Counted from the stretch's first letter, positions 1-9,298 are shown. The stretch: DNA of 64,000 nucleotides from an uncultured Lachnospiraceae bacterium (GCA_910578885.1 CAJTSH010000016.1:10256-74255); one strand, 5' to 3'. The notes: a model not told the origin generated them from the letters alone. A program made the numbers and translations.

Positions 1-37
1 TGCACCCCGGACCGCAAAGTTCGGGGTGCACTCCCCG
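1..37. other. strong hairpin at window edge
   Basis: A 12-bp stem (TGCACCCCGGAC with GTTCGGGGTGCA, one G-T pair) closes a CGCAAA loop at 1-30. The right arm can alternatively pair with CCCCG at 33-37 (CGGGG at 22-26), so two mutually exclusive hairpins are possible. No T-run follows. It probably belongs to the 3' end or leader of something upstream of the window, which cannot be seen. Confidence 0.4.
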
Positions 38-44
38 AAAATAG

Positions 45-76
45 GGCGGATATCCGGCAAGGGTATCCGCCTTTTT
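45..76 (+). terminator. rho-independent terminator
   Basis: GGCGGATA at 45-52 pairs with TATCCGCC at 64-71 and is followed directly by TTTTT at 72-76. It would end a transcript entering from the left of the window. The stretch 77-173 holds no gene I can support. Confidence 0.75.
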
Positions 77-162
77 GGTACACAGAGCGCACACATGGAT
101 TTTTTGGTCTAAATGGTATCAGGCGTAGTGCACACCTTTCGGTATACGGAGAATAACTTATG

Positions 163-201
163 GAGACTTCTGATTGAAGTCTCTTATCTTTATAATATAA
201 T
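163..201 (+). promoter_or_regulatory. promoter of the MoxR operon, with overlapping hairpin
   Basis: TTGAAG (174-179), a 16-bp spacer and TATAAT (196-201) form a good sigma-A promoter 65 bp before the MoxR start; a second TATAAT lies at 191-196. An inverted repeat GAGACTTC/GAAGTCTC (163-170 and 176-183) covers the -35 box and could be an operator or the end of an upstream transcript. Confidence 0.55.
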
Positions 202-265
202 GTAGATAGGAAGACGAAAATAGCGGTATCTCTGCAGGGCTAAATTTACAGTGACGGAGGCAGAT

Positions 266-1213
266 ATGGGAGCGAATCGAGCAAAAGAAATAATCGAACA
301 GGTAGAAAAAGTAGTAATCGGAAAGCGGGAAGCAATAGAGCTGGCAGTCATCTGTCTGCTGTCTAAGGGGCATCTTTTGATTGAGGATATTCCGGGAGTG
401 GGGAAAACGACACTTGCGCGGACACTTGCACAGACGCTGGGATGTGATTTCGGAAGGATTCAGTTTACGCCGGACACTCTGCCGTCCGATGTGACGGGGG
501 TGTCTGTTTATCGGATGAATGACGGAGAATTTCGATATATGCCCGGAGGAATTATGCATCAGATTGTGCTTGCGGATGAAATCAACCGGGCAACGCCAAA
601 GACGCAGGCGAGCTTACTGGAGGCAATGGAGGAGCGTCAGGTCAGTGTGGACGGGAAGACCTATGAACTTCCAAAGCCGTTTATGGTGATGGCGACGGAA
701 AATCCGCTGGACGAGCTGGGAACCTACCAATTGCCGGAGGCACAGCTTGACCGTTTCTTTTTAAAGCTGTCACTGGGATATCCCTCGCGCGAAGAGGAAG
801 AACAGATTGTAGAACAATTTTTACACAATGCGGAGTGGAAGAAGATAAAAAGTCAGGTGGCTGCCAAGGAAATTCTGCGTATGCAGGAGGAGGTAGAAAA
901 AGTTTTTGTTCATCCGGATTTGATTTCATTTGTTCTGGAAATGGCGGAAAAGACCAGAGAACACCGTGAGCTTAGACTTGGAGCGAGTCCCAGAGCGGTG
1001 CTTGCGCTGATTCGCGGAGCACAGGCAAGCGCATATGTAGAGAATAGAGAATATGTAATTCCCGACGACGTCATAAAGGTGCTGTACCCAGTTCTTAGCC
1101 ACAGGCTGCTATTGACGGCGGAGGCAAGAATGAATCAGAAAACGCCGGAAAAGATACTTGCAGAGATACGAAGCAGAGTAGTTCTGCCGGTGCTTATAGG
1201 AAATGACAAGTAA
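266..1213 (+). CDS. MoxR-family AAA+ ATPase
   Basis: A 315-residue cytoplasmic AAA+ ATPase of the MoxR/RavA group, which usually act as chaperones maturing or regulating partner proteins encoded next to them. Walker A GVGKTT is at about residues 44-49, Walker B LADEINRA near 105, followed by sensor-1 type MATENP. The length is normal for the family. ATG 266 is chosen over the upstream in-frame GTG 251 because GGAGG (256-260) lies 5 nt before it. It is first gene of an operon with the DUF58 and transglutaminase genes; this trio is a recurrent bacterial cluster, but the substrate handled by the complex is generally unknown. Confidence 0.93.
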   Translation: MGANRAKEIIEQVEKVVIGKREAIELAVICLLSKGHLLIEDIPGVGKTTLARTLAQTLGCDFGRIQFTPDTLPSDVTGVSVYRMNDGEFRYMPGGIMHQIVLADEINRATPKTQASLLEAMEERQVSVDGKTYELPKPFMVMATENPLDELGTYQLPEAQLDRFFLKLSLGYPSREEEEQIVEQFLHNAEWKKIKSQVAAKEILRMQEEVEKVFVHPDLISFVLEMAEKTREHRELRLGASPRAVLALIRGAQASAYVENREYVIPDDVIKVLYPVLSHRLLLTAEARMNQKTPEKILAEIRSRVVLPVLIGNDK

Positions 1214-1252
1214 AGCTGCCGTTTCCTGTTTTATGGAGGTATAGAAGGATAG

Positions 1253-2425
1253 ATGCAGGATGGGATGAGAAAAAGGGAAAGAGTCATTAGATGGGCAGTA
1301 TTTTTTGTTCTCTGGATTGCCGCATGGATTTTGATAAGTTTTCATGGCGGACGGGCGGCGTATATGCTGTTTTATTTTATAACGGCGGTGCCGTTGGTAT
1401 CTCTGGTCTATGCCGCCGGAGTAGCCTGGCAGTTTAAATATTACCAAAAAGTAGAGACAGGGAATGTAGTGAAAGGAGAATCCGTAGATTACTACTTTTC
1501 CATACAAAATGAAGGACATTTTTATTATGACAGCATTCAGGCGGAAATTTCTCAGGAGTATGCAAAGGTATATCAAGTGGAAGAAAATCCATGCTTTCAC
1601 TTATTTCCGGGAGAGGGAAAAGAAATGAAAGCGTCGCTTTGCTGCAGGTATCGGGGCGAATATCAGGTCGGTATCGGCCGGTTTCTGGTGTCGGACTATC
1701 TGCGTCTGTTTTCTATATCTCACAGGGTAAAAGCACCGTTGATGGTAACCGTTCTGCCGCGGGTAATACCGTGGGAATTTGAAAAAGAAATCTTAGAAGA
1801 AGAGGGAGTATTACAGGGAATCAATGCCAGAAGCGGAGAATTGGATGTGCAGGTGCGCAATTATGAAGCGGGTGACGGGATGCGTCAGATTCATTGGAAA
1901 GCGTCGGCAAAGCAGGGGAAATTGTTTTCCAGAGAGCAGGAAGAGCGGTTTCGTCAGGGAATCTTGCTGCTGCTGGATTTGCAAAAGCATGAAGAATCGG
2001 AGAAGGAAGAGCTGGTTTTTGAGGACTGCATGATGGAACAGGCAGTATCTGCTGTCCATGCATGTCTTATGCGGAAAATACCGGTGACATTTATTTGCGA
2101 GAATGGGAAGACAAGCGTATTTCGGATTAGGAATGAAGCAGAGTGGAAGGAATTCTATGCAACATGCGGTAAAATGCGTTTTGAGGCAGAACATTCCCTG
2201 TACCGGATTCCTCTGGAAACGGCGCTGCTTCGGGAATTGAAATATGCAGTGTGCTTTACAGGAGCAGCTGATACCGAGCTGCTTCACTGGATGAAGCAGG
2301 AGTTTGCCGGAGTGAGATCCAGCGTGATTTTTGTGTCGGGAGAAACACTTTCTACAGAACGAGCCGTATGGACGGAAGCCGGAATCGGATTTTACCAGAC
2401 CTATGGGGAACAGGAGCGGATATGA
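1253..2425 (+). CDS. DUF58 membrane protein
   Basis: A 390-residue protein with two N-terminal hydrophobic segments (about residues 10-30 and 36-58), then a DUF58 domain with the family signature around residues 197-222 (VRNYEAGDGMRQIHWKASA). DUF58 proteins contain a von Willebrand A-like fold and are nearly always encoded beside a MoxR ATPase. The gene starts 39 bp after the MoxR stop with AGAAGG ahead of ATG 1253 (ATG 1265 is an alternative) and ends in an ATGA overlap with the next gene, so the three are probably co-translated. The biochemical role is unknown; an envelope function is inferred from the transmembrane neighbours. Confidence 0.88.
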   Translation: MQDGMRKRERVIRWAVFFVLWIAAWILISFHGGRAAYMLFYFITAVPLVSLVYAAGVAWQFKYYQKVETGNVVKGESVDYYFSIQNEGHFYYDSIQAEISQEYAKVYQVEENPCFHLFPGEGKEMKASLCCRYRGEYQVGIGRFLVSDYLRLFSISHRVKAPLMVTVLPRVIPWEFEKEILEEEGVLQGINARSGELDVQVRNYEAGDGMRQIHWKASAKQGKLFSREQEERFRQGILLLLDLQKHEESEKEELVFEDCMMEQAVSAVHACLMRKIPVTFICENGKTSVFRIRNEAEWKEFYATCGKMRFEAEHSLYRIPLETALLRELKYAVCFTGAADTELLHWMKQEFAGVRSSVIFVSGETLSTERAVWTEAGIGFYQTYGEQERI

Positions 2426-4794
2426 TATTTAGTTATGGAATCACGTACGGGATAGGAATGATTGCGGGCTGGGAGGTGTCGGCATTTGTTCTTTTGATGT
2501 TATCGGCGGCGTATGCCGGGATGTTATACGTGCGGAAATATGCGAAGAAAAAGAAGTTTCCTGCGGAGCTGTTTTTACTGCTGATGTGTTCCATGTTTTT
2601 TGGATGGGAAATTTACAGGGGCTATCAGAACGGAATGGAAGCCAGTTATCTGGGACAAATCATAGATTATTACAGCGGATGGAATTTTCGCGGACCGCTG
2701 GATCTGAGATATGGGTGGCTTTTGCTTTCGCTCCTGCTTTTGGCTGGCGTGTGGTTTTACCGTATCTGCGAGAAGTACTTTTGGGCAAAGTCAGGAATTG
2801 CTGTCGGCTGTTTTGGCATAGTTCTGTGGCAGGCAATGGAAGAAGTTCCCTGGGAACCGATTCCGATAGCCGCGCTGCTTTTCCTTGGACTGGAGGGGAC
2901 TGTGTTATATATCCGGCAGAAGGTGCAAAGGAGCGTACAGGTAGGGCGCAGGGAACTATTTCCGCTATTGGCAGGAACCGTTGTAATTGCTGCCGTTCTT
3001 CCGGTATCAGAACGGCCCTTTTCTTGGGAGAAGGTGGAAAATTTGTGGCATGAGGCGGGGAATGCGTTAAATGAACTGGCTATTAATCTCGCTTATGGGA
3101 ATGAGGACAATGAGTTTTCCGTGGGAGTAACAGGTTTTTCGGAAGATCATGAGAGCTTTTGGGGCAGGCTGATAGACAGGGATATCAGAGAATTAATGGA
3201 GGTATCCACCTATACCGGTTCAGGGACGCAGAGCAGATATTTTGCCGGAGTAATCAAGGACACCTTTGAGGACGACAACTGGACGGAGGAGGGAGAAGCG
3301 GAGCAGGTCTATCAGAATGGGGAGATAGGAAGTGAACAGCAATGGGAGATTTGGGAGCATCTTTATTATCTGTATCAGTCGGGCTTAAAGGGGAGTGAGG
3401 ACGAGCATTTCTGTCAGAATTACACCTACTCCTTCCGCTATGAAAGATTGCATACGGGCGTGTTATTTTATCCGGCGAACACCTATCAGATTTTTCCGGA
3501 GGATAGGGACATACGCATTGATATAGCCGGAAGTAATCTAAAGTTTGCCCAAAAACAGAGGAGCGGAGATATCTATCAGATATCGGCGTTAGCTATGAAC
3601 CTGGAACAGGAAAATCTGGTAGAATATTTAAGAAAGGCGACTGCGCAGGACTTATCCGGTGAATCAGAGACGGTAGAAGAAGCAGAGACGGTAGAAGAAG
3701 CAGAGACGGGGGATACGCTTTTTGAAGAGTGTGTGAGGCGGATGAGTATTAAAGACGAGGAAATATCCGAGATTATGTCGGATAGCTGGGCATCGGAACG
3801 TATGAAGCGGGAGCAGGAAATCCGGAAAAAAGATCTTCAGCTTCCAAATACGATTTCAACGGATATGGAACTTTTGGCAGCAGAACTGACAGCCGGAATC
3901 GACAATGATTATGACAAGGTGCAGGCGATTCTCCGTTATTTAAAAAAAGAGGGGGGATTTTCCTATTCAAAAGAGCCGAAAGAAACGCCGGAAGGCAGCT
4001 CTGTGATGGACACATTTCTGTTTGACAGCAGGGAAGGGTATTGCACCTATTTTGCAACGGCGCTTGCCCTGCTTTGCCGGTTATCTGGAATACCGGCGCG
4101 CTATGTAGAAGGATTTTCCGTGAAATATGAGCAGGGAGAGAAAGGCTGGTATCCGATATGGGGAAGCGACGCACATGCGTGGACACAGGTCTATCTCACC
4201 GGATTCGGCTGGATGGATGTAGATGCCTCGCCCGGATATCAGACGGGCGGCGGAAATTGGCGTAATATGGCGGCCGCCTATGCACAGGAGGGAGACAGGG
4301 ATCATCCGAAAGGGACGGAAGCGCCGGAGCCGGCGTCAGAATCGAGAGAGAGCGGGGAGTCTTTCAATCGCCTGCAAATTGGATTCAAAGAACTTTTTGG
4401 ATGGATTTGTGCGGGTATTGTCTGTTTCATTTTATTGCTGCTGATGGGAAGGGCGGTTATGGCATGGCGGTTTCGCAGAGCGGGGAGAAGGAAGCAGACG
4501 GAAATTCTGATGCGCCGCCTGCTTGGCAGTCTGAAGGGACGCACGGAAGGAATAACATTAGACGAGACGCTTCGTATGTATCGAAAACGGCTGAGAGTAA
4601 GCGGAGTGTGCGGGGAGGAAACGATTCAAGTGTTCGAGTGGTATGAGGGCGTGCGTTATGGAAACTGCCCGATAGAAAAGGAGGATATCAAAAGATTAGA
4701 GAATATCTGTGAGAAAGAGCGAAAACAAACAAGGAAGTACAAAAAAATGCGGCTTCTAAGAAAAATAAAGGGACGAACCGGTAAAATTGTATGA
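2422..4794 (+). CDS. transmembrane transglutaminase-like protein (TgpA type)
   Basis: A 790-residue membrane protein. The N-terminal ~200 residues carry several hydrophobic helices, then an extracytoplasmic part holds a transglutaminase-like core with a complete triad: Cys540 (GYCTYF), His585 (DAHAWTQ) and Asp599/601 (WMDVD). One more transmembrane helix lies near 653-680, followed by a basic cytoplasmic tail resembling DUF4129. ATG 2422 overlaps the upstream TGA (ATGA), preferable to in-frame ATG 2368 inside the DUF58 gene. TgpA-like proteins occur with MoxR/DUF58; their substrate is not established. An 18-bp in-frame repeat adds VEEAET-type residues before the catalytic domain. Confidence 0.88.
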   Translation: MIFSYGITYGIGMIAGWEVSAFVLLMLSAAYAGMLYVRKYAKKKKFPAELFLLLMCSMFFGWEIYRGYQNGMEASYLGQIIDYYSGWNFRGPLDLRYGWLLLSLLLLAGVWFYRICEKYFWAKSGIAVGCFGIVLWQAMEEVPWEPIPIAALLFLGLEGTVLYIRQKVQRSVQVGRRELFPLLAGTVVIAAVLPVSERPFSWEKVENLWHEAGNALNELAINLAYGNEDNEFSVGVTGFSEDHESFWGRLIDRDIRELMEVSTYTGSGTQSRYFAGVIKDTFEDDNWTEEGEAEQVYQNGEIGSEQQWEIWEHLYYLYQSGLKGSEDEHFCQNYTYSFRYERLHTGVLFYPANTYQIFPEDRDIRIDIAGSNLKFAQKQRSGDIYQISALAMNLEQENLVEYLRKATAQDLSGESETVEEAETVEEAETGDTLFEECVRRMSIKDEEISEIMSDSWASERMKREQEIRKKDLQLPNTISTDMELLAAELTAGIDNDYDKVQAILRYLKKEGGFSYSKEPKETPEGSSVMDTFLFDSREGYCTYFATALALLCRLSGIPARYVEGFSVKYEQGEKGWYPIWGSDAHAWTQVYLTGFGWMDVDASPGYQTGGGNWRNMAAAYAQEGDRDHPKGTEAPEPASESRESGESFNRLQIGFKELFGWICAGIVCFILLLLMGRAVMAWRFRRAGRRKQTEILMRRLLGSLKGRTEGITLDETLRMYRKRLRVSGVCGEETIQVFEWYEGVRYGNCPIEKEDIKRLENICEKERKQTRKYKKMRLLRKIKGRTGKIV
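3665..3709 (+). repeat. in-frame 18-bp tandem repeat inside the transglutaminase gene
   Basis: The unit CAGAGACGGTAGAAGAAG occurs at 3665-3682 and 3683-3700, with a partial third copy at 3701-3709. It encodes ETVEEA repeats in an acidic linker and could vary in copy number without shifting the frame. Confidence 0.9.
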
Positions 4795-4810
4795 TATTCT
4801 GCATTGTGCG

Positions 4811-4839
4811 TTGAAAACATTTTGCAAATGTGGTAATAT
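4811..4839 (+). promoter_or_regulatory. putative extended -10 promoter
   Basis: TTGAAA (4811-4816), 17 bp, TAATAT (4834-4839) preceded by TGG. A small palindrome CATTT/AAATG (4818-4830) sits in the spacer and could be an operator. It would drive the response-regulator/EAL gene. Confidence 0.45.
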
Positions 4840-4900
4840 TAAACATATATATGATTTGGAATGGGATTATATTGGTCATATATAACAAAACTGCAAGTAC

Positions 4901-7489
4901 ATGAAAAAGGACTGTACGATACAGATGGTGGTGGATATGAAAGGAAGAAACATCGTCCTGATTGTGGATGATAACGAGGTTGATCGTGAATTACTAAAAG
5001 AAATACTCTCGGATGAGTATGAAATACTTCTGACATCCAATGGGAGAGATGCATTGGATATTCTAAAGAAACAAAAGCGTATATCCGCAATTATTCTGGA
5101 CTTGCTTATGCCGGTGATGGATGGCTATGAATTTCTGGAGCAGTGCGGACAATTGGAAGAGCTGGAAAATATACCGGTGATCGTATCTACCGTGAATGAG
5201 GATAAGGAGCAGGAGGTCAAATGCCTGCAGCTAGGAGCCTGGGATATGGTGAGGAAACCGTATCAACCGGAGATTATGAGGTTTCGTTTAAGGAATGCTA
5301 TTGAGCGGAGTGAGCTTCATGTGCTGCAGGAGCTGCGCTATCGGGAGCAGTATGACACATTGACTGGCTTATACAAAAAAGAGAAGTTTGTCAAGGAATT
5401 GAAGCGGCTGTTTAAGAAATGTCCAACCGAGAGTTTTACAATGGTGCACATGGATATCTATAAGTTCCAGCTATTCAATGCTTTTTACGGGAGAAATGAG
5501 GGAGACAGGCTGTTAAAGTTTATTGCAGATGTTATCCGCGCTTATTCGGAGAATTTCAAGCACATTATCTATTGCAGGGAAGAAGCGGATGTGTTTAACT
5601 TCTGTATCAGCGGTGTGGGTCAGGAGAGCTTGCTGCAATATTTTGCAGAGACTAGAAAGCGTCTGAATAAATATAAAAGAGATTATGATATCGTTCCGGT
5701 GTTTGGCGTCTATGTGATTGAAGACAGGGAGCTGCCAGTCAATGAGATGATTGACAGGGCGAAGCTTGCCAGTAAGAAATGCAAAGGCAATTATATGAAG
5801 AATTATGCCTTTTACGAAGAGGATCTGGAGCAGGATATTGTAAAAGAACAGTTGATTGTGAACAATATGAACGCCGCGTTGGAGGCAGAGGAGTTTCTGA
5901 TATACTTACAGCCGAAGTATGATCTGCGGTTCAATACGATTGACGGTGCAGAGGCATTGATACGCTGGCGGAATAAGTATGGACAGATGATGTCGCCGGG
6001 AGAGTTTATACCGGTGTTTGAGCGGAACGGATTTATCATGAAGCTGGACTACTATGTCTGGGAGCATGTCTGCAAGCTGCTTCGCAAATGGCTGAACGAG
6101 GGGAAGAAGCCTTATCCTATATCGGTAAATATGTCCAGAGTCAGCCTGTATAATCCGAATCTGGTAGAACTGATCTGTCAGTTGGTTGTGAAATATGACA
6201 TTCCTCCGGCATTGCTGCAGTTAGAACTGACCGAGAGCGCCTACACGAGTAATCCGGTCGCCATCAGAGAGGCGATGAGCGCCTTGCAGAAAAACGGTTT
6301 TTCCATTTTGATGGATGATTTTGGAAGCGGCTACTCTTCCTTGAATGTATTAAAAGACATTGCAGTAGATGTATTGAAGATAGATATGAAATTCCTTGCA
6401 GACTGCGATATGCCCGGAAGAGGAGAGAATATCCTGGCCTCGGTTATCCGTATGGCGAAGTGGCTGAATATGCCGGTCATTGCGGAGGGCGTGGAGAAAA
6501 GAGAACAGGTATCCTTCCTGCGGAGCATTGGCTGTGAGTATGTGCAGGGATACTATTATGCAAAGCCTATGCCGGTGGAAGAGTATGAGCAGCTTGCATT
6601 TTCAAGTGAAAGTGTTCGTCAGGAGAGCAGAGAGGCAGAGGCGGTCAGTATGGATAGTCTCTGGTCCTCCGCTTCCCAGATGGAGCTGATGTTTTCAAAT
6701 ATGCTGCAGGCAGTTGCATTTTATGAATATGACGTATCCGGCCTGGATATTATCCGGGTCAACAATGCTTATTATGACTTGTTTGGTTACGAGGATATCA
6801 ATGAAGCGAAGGGCAATGTGCTGAGCGTGGTAAATGAGGATTACCGGCATAGAGTTACCGCAGCGTTTAAACGTGCCGTAACCTTGCGGGATGTTGCAGA
6901 GTGTGAATTTGTCCGGGAAATGAAAGGCGGAGGAAGAATCTGGGTCAATCTCAAGTTAAAATATATCAATCAGATCGGGACCAAGCATGTGGTTTTTGGT
7001 ATGCTGACGGATGTGACGGAGCGGAAGGAAATTGACAGAGAGCTGAGCAAATATCGGGCGGCAGTATCGACGTCAGGCAGAGCAGAAAAGACCGTATTGA
7101 TTGTTGATGATCTCGAGCTGGCGCGGGTAGCGCTGGCGGATATTTTCAGAAGCGGCTATCGCGTCTTACAGGCGGCGAATGGACAGCAGGCGTTGGCTCT
7201 TTTGAGAGACTGCCGGTATGAGGTGGATCTGGTTCTTCTGGATATGATTATGCCGGTCATGGATGGGCGGGTCTTTTTGCAAAAGAAGCAGGAGATTCCG
7301 GAAATGGAAGGGATACCAATTATTATTATTACTGCGGATGATTCTTCCAAATTACAGGCGGATACGATAACGATGGGAGTGCGGGATTATATCACGAAGC
7401 CCTTTGTGAAAGAAGTAGTGCTCCGCCGGGTGGGCAATGTTTTAGAATCCGCTCAATACTATGGGGAAATCTTAAAGAATTGCAAGTAG
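4901..7489 (+). CDS. REC-degenerate GGDEF-EAL-PAS-REC signalling protein
   Basis: Domains in order over 862 residues: receiver (about 17-135, phospho-acceptor Asp in LDLLMPVMDG); GGDEF-like domain (about 150-300) whose signature is replaced by EEADVF, so it should not make c-di-GMP; EAL phosphodiesterase (about 320-575) with GAEALIRW, LTES, DDFGSGYSS and AEGVE retained, so probably active; PAS (about 590-710); second receiver (about 725-850, LLDMIMPVMDG). It likely hydrolyses c-di-GMP under phosphorelay and PAS control. No histidine kinase is adjacent. The start is uncertain: ATG 4901 has no clear ribosome binding site, and ATG 4925 or 4937 are in frame and would not affect the receiver domain. 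Confidence 0.85.
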   Translation: MKKDCTIQMVVDMKGRNIVLIVDDNEVDRELLKEILSDEYEILLTSNGRDALDILKKQKRISAIILDLLMPVMDGYEFLEQCGQLEELENIPVIVSTVNEDKEQEVKCLQLGAWDMVRKPYQPEIMRFRLRNAIERSELHVLQELRYREQYDTLTGLYKKEKFVKELKRLFKKCPTESFTMVHMDIYKFQLFNAFYGRNEGDRLLKFIADVIRAYSENFKHIIYCREEADVFNFCISGVGQESLLQYFAETRKRLNKYKRDYDIVPVFGVYVIEDRELPVNEMIDRAKLASKKCKGNYMKNYAFYEEDLEQDIVKEQLIVNNMNAALEAEEFLIYLQPKYDLRFNTIDGAEALIRWRNKYGQMMSPGEFIPVFERNGFIMKLDYYVWEHVCKLLRKWLNEGKKPYPISVNMSRVSLYNPNLVELICQLVVKYDIPPALLQLELTESAYTSNPVAIREAMSALQKNGFSILMDDFGSGYSSLNVLKDIAVDVLKIDMKFLADCDMPGRGENILASVIRMAKWLNMPVIAEGVEKREQVSFLRSIGCEYVQGYYYAKPMPVEEYEQLAFSSESVRQESREAEAVSMDSLWSSASQMELMFSNMLQAVAFYEYDVSGLDIIRVNNAYYDLFGYEDINEAKGNVLSVVNEDYRHRVTAAFKRAVTLRDVAECEFVREMKGGGRIWVNLKLKYINQIGTKHVVFGMLTDVTERKEIDRELSKYRAAVSTSGRAEKTVLIVDDLELARVALADIFRSGYRVLQAANGQQALALLRDCRYEVDLVLLDMIMPVMDGRVFLQKKQEIPEMEGIPIIIITADDSSKLQADTITMGVRDYITKPFVKEVVLRRVGNVLESAQYYGEILKNCK

Positions 7490-7561
7490 TTAATTTTCAC
7501 AAAAAGAACCCCTTGTGTATTCGCAAAATTGTACAAAAATCATTTTAAAGTCAAAAAAGTC

Positions 7562-7590
7562 TTACAAAAATAAGGAAAAAGTGTTACAAT
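7562..7590 (+). promoter_or_regulatory. putative extended -10 promoter upstream of carD
   Basis: TGTTACAAT (7582-7590) is an extended -10 element; a weak -35 TTACAA lies 17 bp upstream (7562-7567). A start near 7597 would place the hairpin at 7605-7647 at the very 5' end of the transcript. Confidence 0.45.
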
Positions 7591-7604
7591 ATATTTCACA
7601 AAAG

Positions 7605-7647
7605 AAATCCGTTTCGTCCAGATTGGACGTGGCGGATTTTGTTTTTT
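7605..7647 (+). terminator. terminator-like hairpin in the carD leader
   Basis: AAATCCG/CGGATTT outer arms (7605-7611, 7633-7639) and GTCCA/TGGAC inner arms (7616-7620, 7624-7628) are followed by GTTTTTT (7641-7647). It may end the upstream EAL gene, or act as an attenuator for carD since a promoter-like sequence precedes it. Confidence 0.6.
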
Positions 7648-7704
7648 CCGATGCAGTAAGTTTGAGTGACTACAGCATGAAACGCAGGAAGAAGGAGGTC
7701 TGAG

Positions 7705-8223
7705 ATGTTTAAAGAAGGAGAATATATCGTATATGGAACAACCGGTGTTTGTCAGGTGATGGATATCGGAAAGATGGATCTATCCGGAGCTGCAAAGGAT
7801 AGGCTTTATTATACCTTGATTCCGGTAGGCGAAAAAGATGGGAGAATTTATACGCCGGTGGATAACCAGAAGGTTGTGATACGAAGTGTGCTGACCAGAG
7901 AACAGGCAGAGAACTTAATCAATGGAATGAAAGGGATTGAGACAATATGGGTGGCGGACGAGAAACGCAGGGAACAGACTTATAAAGAAGTGCTTTACAG
8001 ATGTGACTGCAGAGAATGGGTGAAAATTATTAAAACTTTGTATTTAAGAAAAAAATCCAGACTGGCAGAGGGAAAAAAGGTAACGGCGGTGGATGAGAAA
8101 TATCTAAAAATTGCAGAAGCGAATCTGTATGGGGAACTGGCGATTGCACTTGAAATGAAAAAAGACGAGGTAGAATCATACATTTTCAAACGTATTTCCG
8201 AACAGGAACTGGCGGAAGCCTGA
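7705..8223 (+). CDS. CarD/CdnL-type RNA polymerase-binding regulator
   Basis: A 172-residue protein with an N-terminal CarD/TRCF RNA-polymerase interacting domain (about residues 1-65, starting FKEGEYIVYGTTGVCQVMDIG) and a helical C-terminal half. CarD-family proteins bind RNA polymerase beta and stabilise open promoter complexes; in Clostridia they affect growth and stress expression. An excellent site, GGAGGT at 7694-7699, precedes ATG 7705. It is followed by ldh after 65 bp, possibly co-transcribed. Function is assigned by family; target promoters cannot be read from the sequence. Confidence 0.9.
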   Translation: MFKEGEYIVYGTTGVCQVMDIGKMDLSGAAKDRLYYTLIPVGEKDGRIYTPVDNQKVVIRSVLTREQAENLINGMKGIETIWVADEKRREQTYKEVLYRCDCREWVKIIKTLYLRKKSRLAEGKKVTAVDEKYLKIAEANLYGELAIALEMKKDEVESYIFKRISEQELAEA

Positions 8224-8288
8224 TGAATTTTATTTGATAAATTGAGTATCCTAATTATGGAATAAACCATTCAAAAAGGGGGAAAGAT

Positions 8289-9248
8289 ATGGCAGACAAT
8301 GAAAATGTGATCACAACCAGAAAGGCAGTGATGATAGGCTGTGGATTCGTAGGCTCTGCATCTGCATTTGCACTGATGCAGACGGGGCTTTTTTCGGAAA
8401 TGGTGTTGATTGACGCTGACAAAAAGCGTGCCGAGGGAGAAGCTATGGACATCAGTCATGGCGTGCCATTTGCCAGTCCAATGAAAATCTATGCAGGAGA
8501 TTATGAGGATGTGGGAGATGCGACTGTCATTATCATTACGGCAGGAGCAAATCAAAAGCCGGGAGAATCAAGGCTTGATCTGGTGCATAAAAACGTAGAG
8601 ATTTTTCGGTCTATCATACCGAAAATCACAGCACAGGGATTTGAAGGCATTCTGCTGGTCGTGAGCAATCCGGTGGATATTTTAACTTATACGGCATTAA
8701 AATTGTCCGGCTATCCGGCAAACCGGGTCATAGGCTCAGGGACTGTACTGGACACCGCAAGATTGAAGTTCGAGATAGGACAGCATCTGGGGGTAGACAG
8801 CCGCAGCGTACATGCTTTCATTATCGGAGAACATGGAGACAGTGAGCTTGCCGCATGGAGTTCGGCAACGGTGGCGGGACTGCCGATTGATGATTTCTGT
8901 GAATTACGGGGGCATTTCAATCATGCGGAGGCTACCGAGCAGATATTCCAGAATGTAAAGAACAGTGCGTATGAAATCATAGAGCGCAAGATGGCGACCT
9001 ATTACGGTATTGCAATGGCGGTGAAACGGATTTGCGAGGCGATTGTCCGGGATGAGGAATCTATTTTGCCGGTATCCTGTTATATGAACGGAGAAAATGG
9101 GATTTCCGGAGTGGTTCTGAGTATGCCTGCAATTCTTGGGGCAAATGGAATCGAGAAGCTGATACCGGTTTCTTTGAATGAAGAGGAGGGCGTAAAGTTA
9201 AAACGCTCCGCAGAAACCTTAAAGGAAATCCTACGGGATATACGATAG
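8289..9248 (+). CDS. ldh: L-lactate dehydrogenase
   Basis: A 319-residue NAD-dependent dehydrogenase reducing pyruvate to L-lactate in the cytosol. The Rossmann glycine motif is GCGFVGS. The substrate loop reads NQKPGESR, where Gln at the specificity position favours lactate rather than malate dehydrogenase. DTAR and the catalytic His in IGEHGD are present, and the length matches the family. GGGGGAAAG lies just upstream of ATG 8289. Its position before pta suggests a local fermentation cluster, although a separate promoter drives pta. Allosteric (fructose-1,6-bisphosphate) control is known for some homologues but cannot be judged here. Confidence 0.93.
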   Translation: MADNENVITTRKAVMIGCGFVGSASAFALMQTGLFSEMVLIDADKKRAEGEAMDISHGVPFASPMKIYAGDYEDVGDATVIIITAGANQKPGESRLDLVHKNVEIFRSIIPKITAQGFEGILLVVSNPVDILTYTALKLSGYPANRVIGSGTVLDTARLKFEIGQHLGVDSRSVHAFIIGEHGDSELAAWSSATVAGLPIDDFCELRGHFNHAEATEQIFQNVKNSAYEIIERKMATYYGIAMAVKRICEAIVRDEESILPVSCYMNGENGISGVVLSMPAILGANGIEKLIPVSLNEEEGVKLKRSAETLKEILRDIR

Positions 9249-9298
9249 GAACGGACGGATAAAAATGGAAGAGATGGAAATTTTTATGTTCCCTAAAA

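Noticed and set aside
1..250. Riboswitch or tRNA at the left edge
   Set aside because: The stems do not match a tRNA cloverleaf or any riboswitch core I know; only simple hairpins and a terminator are supported.
1109..1600. Antisense ORF of 163 codons over moxR/DUF58
   Set aside because: Shadow of real genes with no start signals or recognisable domain; the same applies to other antisense ORFs such as 33139-34023 and 19297-20262.
3665..3709. Possible mobile or regulatory repeat
   Set aside because: It is an in-frame coding repeat within an acidic linker; simple slippage explains it.
7515..7703. 62-codon plus-strand ORF before carD
   Set aside because: It has no ribosome binding site and runs through the promoter and hairpin of the carD leader.
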